A stretch of DNA of 64,000 nt. Origin: Streptomyces flaveolus (GTDB taxonomy: Bacteria > Actinomycetota > Actinomycetes > Streptomycetales > Streptomycetaceae). Where the stretch lies: assembly GCF_000716535.1 (NCBI RefSeq), contig NZ_JNWV01000024.1:62001-126000 (forward strand). The letters are read 5' to 3'. The position numbers and the translations under genes were made by a program. The notes beneath the pieces are model-generated. The model was not told where the DNA came from, searched no databases, and worked only from the letters and a program-made list of their open reading frames with translations. Positions 61,248-64,000 of this stretch are shown here, in pieces. The stretch's first letter is position 1; each line of letters starts with the position of its first letter.

Positions 61248-62522
61248 ATGACTTCGCTTGCGCCATTCTTCGTCCGCCGACGCGGGAAGCCGGTCGTGCC
61301 GGCGCCTTCGGACCCCTCGCCTGGCCCGCCCCGGCGCCTGCCACCCCTTGCCGCCGACGTGCTTCTCGCCGCCGTGTGCGCAGTGGGGGTGCTCACGCAG
61401 CCGGGCACTGCCGGCACGGGCGTTCCCCGGGCCCCGGACGTGGTCCACACGCTCCTCGCTGCGGGGGTCGCAGGGGCGCTGGCACTCAACCGCAGGCGGC
61501 CGCTGACCACGCTCACCGCGGTCCTGATCGCGGTGGGTGTGCTGCAGGCAGGCCACCGTGAGCCGCCGCTCGTCGACGCCGAGGGCATGGTGCACGTCGG
61601 CGTGGCCCACAGCGCGGCGGGCCTGGCGATGTTCCTCGCCGCCCTGCGCACGTCGCGGCGTGCAGCACCCGCCATCCCGGCAGCGGTCATCCCCGCCGCG
61701 GCCCTGGGCGAGTTCTTGACCGCGCAGTACCACCACCTCGCCTCGGCCGCCACCGCGGCACTGGTGCTGGTGACGGCCTGGGCGCTGGGGCGGCTCGTCC
61801 ACGGCCGCAGAACGCGGCGGGAGGACATCGTCGAGCGGCTCGCGGCCCTGGCCCGGGCGGAGGCGGCGACGGCGCGGGCCGCCGTGGCCGACGAACGCGC
61901 GCGCATCGCGCGGGAACTGCACGACATCGTCGCCCACAACGTCAGCCTCATGGTGGTGCAGGCCATCGCCGCCGACCGGGTCCAGGACCACGACCCCGTC
62001 AGGGCGCACGAACTGCACAGGACCATCGAGGAGACCGGCCGGACAGCCGTCGCCGAGTTGCGCCGGCTGCTGCACCTGCTCCGCACGGACGACGAGCCTG
62101 CCACGACTCCCCCACAGCCGGGGACGGCCCGCATTCCGGAACTGCTCGAGTCGGTCCGCGCCGCCGGGCTCACGGTCGGCTATGCCGTGCGGGGCACCCC
62201 GCGGTCGCTGCCGGCCGGCACCGAACTGGCGATCTACCGAGTGGCCCAGGAAGCACTCACCAACACCCTGAAGCACGCCGGTCGCACCACCGTCGACCTC
62301 ACCCTGCACTGGCAGACCCATCAGGTGACCGTCAAGGTGTGCGACCAGGGACCGGTCGGCGCCGCGGCCAGCCCCTCCCCCACCGCCCGTGGCGGCCACG
62401 GGCTGCTCGGGATGCGCGAACGGGTCGGCATCCTCGGTGGCACCCTGCACGCCTCACCACGCCCGGAGGGCGGCTACTGCGTCCACGCCTCCATCTCCCT
62501 GCCCGCCCCCTCGCCCATCTGA
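61248..62522 (+). CDS. NarL-type sensor histidine kinase (HisKA_3)
   Basis: A 424-residue membrane kinase. Hydrophobic segments in the first 170 residues (LAADVLLAAVCAVGVL, AAGLAMFLAALRT, ATAALVLVTAWALG) give four or more helices. RARIARELHDIVAHNVSLMV is the dimerisation/phosphoacceptor helix with His225. AIYRVAQEALTNTLKHAG is the N-box and GGHGLLGMRERVGILGGTL the G-box. It starts 16 bases after the AraC-type gene and is followed at 12 bases by its response regulator. Confidence 0.93.
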   Translation: MTSLAPFFVRRRGKPVVPAPSDPSPGPPRRLPPLAADVLLAAVCAVGVLTQPGTAGTGVPRAPDVVHTLLAAGVAGALALNRRRPLTTLTAVLIAVGVLQAGHREPPLVDAEGMVHVGVAHSAAGLAMFLAALRTSRRAAPAIPAAVIPAAALGEFLTAQYHHLASAATAALVLVTAWALGRLVHGRRTRREDIVERLAALARAEAATARAAVADERARIARELHDIVAHNVSLMVVQAIAADRVQDHDPVRAHELHRTIEETGRTAVAELRRLLHLLRTDDEPATTPPQPGTARIPELLESVRAAGLTVGYAVRGTPRSLPAGTELAIYRVAQEALTNTLKHAGRTTVDLTLHWQTHQVTVKVCDQGPVGAAASPSPTARGGHGLLGMRERVGILGGTLHASPRPEGGYCVHASISLPAPSPI

Positions 62523-62534
62523 CAGGGAACCACC

Positions 62535-63215
62535 GTGACCACCCCCTTGCGTGTCCTCCTGGTCGACGACCAGCCCATGATCCGAACCGGCTTCCGCTAC
62601 ATCCTGGAGGCGGAGCCGGGCCTCACCGTCGTCGGGGAGTCGGCGGACGGCCGGGCCGCGGTCCGAGACGCCCGAGCCCTGCAGCCCGACGTCGTCCTCA
62701 TGGACATCCGCATGCCGGGCACGAACGGCATCGACGCCACGCGACAGCTCCTCGACTCCACCTCCGACACCCGCGTCATCATCCTGACCACCTTCGACCT
62801 GGACGAGCACGTACTCGACGCCCTCCGAGCAGGCGCCAGCGGCTTCCTCGTCAAGGACGGCCCGGCCGAGTCCCTCGTCGACGCCGTCCGCACGGTCGCG
62901 GCGGGCGACGCCGTGATCGCCCCCCGCGTCACCCGACGCCTTCTCGACCGATTCGCCGCACTCGAGGTGGCGCCCCCGCAGCCGCCAGCGGGCCTGAGGG
63001 CCCTCACCGCCCGTGAGAGGGACACCCTCCACGCGATGGCCCGTGGACTGTCCAACGCCGAGATCGCCGCCGAGTTCTCGGTCGCCGAAACGACCGTCAA
63101 GACGCATGTCGCGAACGTCCTCGGGAAACTGGCGCTGAGAGACCGGATCCAGGCGGTGATCCTCGCCTACGAGACGGGGCTCGTCTCCCGGCGGTCCGGC
63201 ACCGGCGTCCGCTGA
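62535..63215 (+). CDS. NarL/LuxR-family response regulator
   Basis: A 226-residue DNA-binding partner of the upstream kinase. The receiver domain is VLLVDDQPMIRTGFRYILEA, with phosphorylated Asp57 in VVLMDIRMPGTNGIDATRQL and LTTF/K switch residues (GFLVKDGPAESLV). The C-terminal LuxR helix-turn-helix is LTARERDTLHAMARGLSNAE, then TTVKTHVANVLGKLALRDRI. GTG start 12 bases after the kinase stop. Targets unknown. Confidence 0.94.
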   Translation: MTTPLRVLLVDDQPMIRTGFRYILEAEPGLTVVGESADGRAAVRDARALQPDVVLMDIRMPGTNGIDATRQLLDSTSDTRVIILTTFDLDEHVLDALRAGASGFLVKDGPAESLVDAVRTVAAGDAVIAPRVTRRLLDRFAALEVAPPQPPAGLRALTARERDTLHAMARGLSNAEIAAEFSVAETTVKTHVANVLGKLALRDRIQAVILAYETGLVSRRSGTGVR

Positions 63216-63216
63216 C

Positions 63217-63271
63217 GACCGCGGCTCGCCCCTCCATCCCGACAGCCGGGGGCATGCCGGTGCCCGCGGTC
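63217..63271. terminator. Bidirectional terminator between convergent genes
   Basis: GACCGCGG (63217-63224) pairs exactly with CCGCGGTC (63264-63271), and GGGCA/TGCCC (63250-63265) make an inner hairpin. It fills the gap between the response regulator and the convergent NmrA-like gene. Confidence 0.6.
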
Positions 63272-63277
63272 AGCCTG

Positions 63278-64000
63278 TCAGGGGCGGGGCCAGTCGTTCC
63301 CGGACGCGGCCTCGGTGACGTACTCCCGGAAGGTGCGGGCCCGGCGCCCGGTCAGGCGGGGCACGGTGTCCAGAGGCTCGGTGTCGCCGAGGGAGCGGAG
63401 TGCCGCGTAGGCGGTGATGTCGCGTTCGACGGACTCCTCGGAGCGGCCGAAGGACGTCTGCGCGGCGCGGTAGGCGTCGTCGCCGCCGTGGAACCTCATC
63501 GGGCGGCCGGTGACGTCCTGGATGACGGCGCACGCCTCGCCGAAGGAGAGCGCCTGCGGCCCGGTCAGTTCGTACGTCCGGCCGGTGTGTCCGTCCTCGG
63601 TCAGAGTCCGGGCGGCAGCGGCCCCCACGTCGTCCAGGTCCACGAACCCCTGTCGGCAATCCCCCAGCGGCAGCGCCAGCTCACCGGCGCGGACCGCGTC
63701 GCGGAAGGGGCCCTCGTCGAAGTTCTGGTCGAACCAGTCGATGCGCAGGATCGTCCAGGCGGCTCCGGACTTCTTGACGGTGTCCTCGGCCGCGATCAGC
63801 CTCTGGTCTCCTATCACCTCGATGGCGCGGCTGGACAGCAGGACGATGCGTTCGACGCCGAGGTCCGCGGCCAGGCCGACGAGGTCCGGGTGGACGGGGA
63901 TGCCGTCGGGGGCCATCAGGAACATGCGGTTCGCGCCCCGCAGGGCCGGTTCCCACGTACTGCGGTCGTTCCAGTCGAATCGGGTGGCGCTGTGCCGGGA
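63278..64000 (-). CDS. NmrA-like NAD(P)-binding protein (runs off right edge)
   Basis: The C-terminal 240 residues of an atypical short-chain dehydrogenase/NmrA-type protein; its start and dinucleotide loop lie beyond the window. MFLMAPDGIPVHPDLVGLAA, then GVERIVLLSSRAIEVIGDQR and TILRIDWFDQNFDEGPFRDA are typical of the azoreductase/NmrA (QOR2-like) group. FVDLDDVGAAAARTLTEDGH and TYELTGPQALSFGEA follow. Probably an NADPH sensor or quinone reductase. An internal ATG at 63925 should not be taken as the start, because FDWNDRSTWEPALRGANR continues upstream in frame. Confidence 0.88.
   Translation of the reverse strand, partial: SRHSATRFDWNDRSTWEPALRGANRMFLMAPDGIPVHPDLVGLAADLGVERIVLLSSRAIEVIGDQRLIAAEDTVKKSGAAWTILRIDWFDQNFDEGPFRDAVRAGELALPLGDCRQGFVDLDDVGAAAARTLTEDGHTGRTYELTGPQALSFGEACAVIQDVTGRPMRFHGGDDAYRAAQTSFGRSEESVERDITAYAALRSLGDTEPLDTVPRLTGRRARTFREYVTEAASGNDWPRP

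Noticed and set aside
59555..62173. 872-residue minus-strand frame across three plus-strand genes
   Set aside because: Low-complexity Arg/Ala/Gly sequence antisense to the MFS, AraC-type and histidine-kinase genes.

Overview
The window is high-GC actinobacterial DNA, almost certainly from a Streptomyces or close relative. Genuine genes show a strong G/C bias at third codon positions and many GTG starts. The protein types are typical: Tat lipoprotein sugar binders, SpoIIE-type phosphatases, DUF4190 and DUF6191-like small membrane proteins, YbfB-type MFS, GlxA-type AraC regulators, NarL two-component pairs and HATPase anti-sigma-like proteins. The density of gene remnants, broken transposases and one-regulator/one-enzyme pairs suggests an accessory or chromosome-arm region.

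Layout. (1) 1-10.2 kb is a coherent sugar-utilisation locus. A minus-strand arm (DeoR regulator, GH4 glycosidase, GH38 alpha-mannosidase running off the left edge) diverges from a plus-strand operon (PfkB kinase, Tat lipoprotein, two ABC permeases, GH2 beta-galactosidase). Together these could import an oligosaccharide, cleave it and phosphorylate a product under DeoR control. (2) 10.3-29.5 kb holds mostly small, independent units: hypotheticals, a RibD-like reductase, a frameshifted hydrolase facing a MarR gene, YceI, an EamA exporter facing an Lrp regulator, a SpoIIE phosphatase, an EmrB-type MFS pump facing an HxlR regulator, a GNAT acetyltransferase, an L,D-transpeptidase and a second DMT transporter. 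(3) 29.5-45 kb is the scrambled part: IclR, ferritin-like and recombinase remnants, an unfamiliar amidase-like protein, an Asp-box (sialidase-like) secreted protein, and an IS630-family element whose exact left end is repeated in inverted orientation 2.2 kb away with a lipoprotein signal peptidase gene between. It continues with two small secreted Cys peptides, IS5 and IS1380 remnants, a YwqG-like/Imm35-like overlapping pair, a helical-repeat protein and an APH-fold kinase.

(4) 45.8-50.5 kb carries an XRE regulator facing an SDR, followed by a Zn alcohol dehydrogenase and a luciferase-like oxidoreductase, several followed by strong hairpins. (5) 51-58.2 kb again mixes small genes with damaged ones: a uracil-DNA-glycosylase-fold protein, a Ser/Thr kinase cut off at DFG and butted onto a CGNR-type N-terminus, a Fic/Doc-like toxin-antitoxin pair behind a perfect palindrome, an HATPase gene fused tail-to-tail with a truncated ABC ATPase, and a frameshifted aquaporin. 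(6) 58.5-64 kb is intact: YbfB-type MFS, GlxA/AraC regulator, histidine kinase and response regulator, and an NmrA-like NAD(P)-binding protein running off the right edge.

A recurring theme is one-base frame breaks at short homopolymer runs in otherwise well-conserved genes. These may be real pseudogenes or uncorrected sequencing errors. All names rest on motif recognition by eye; no database search was possible.
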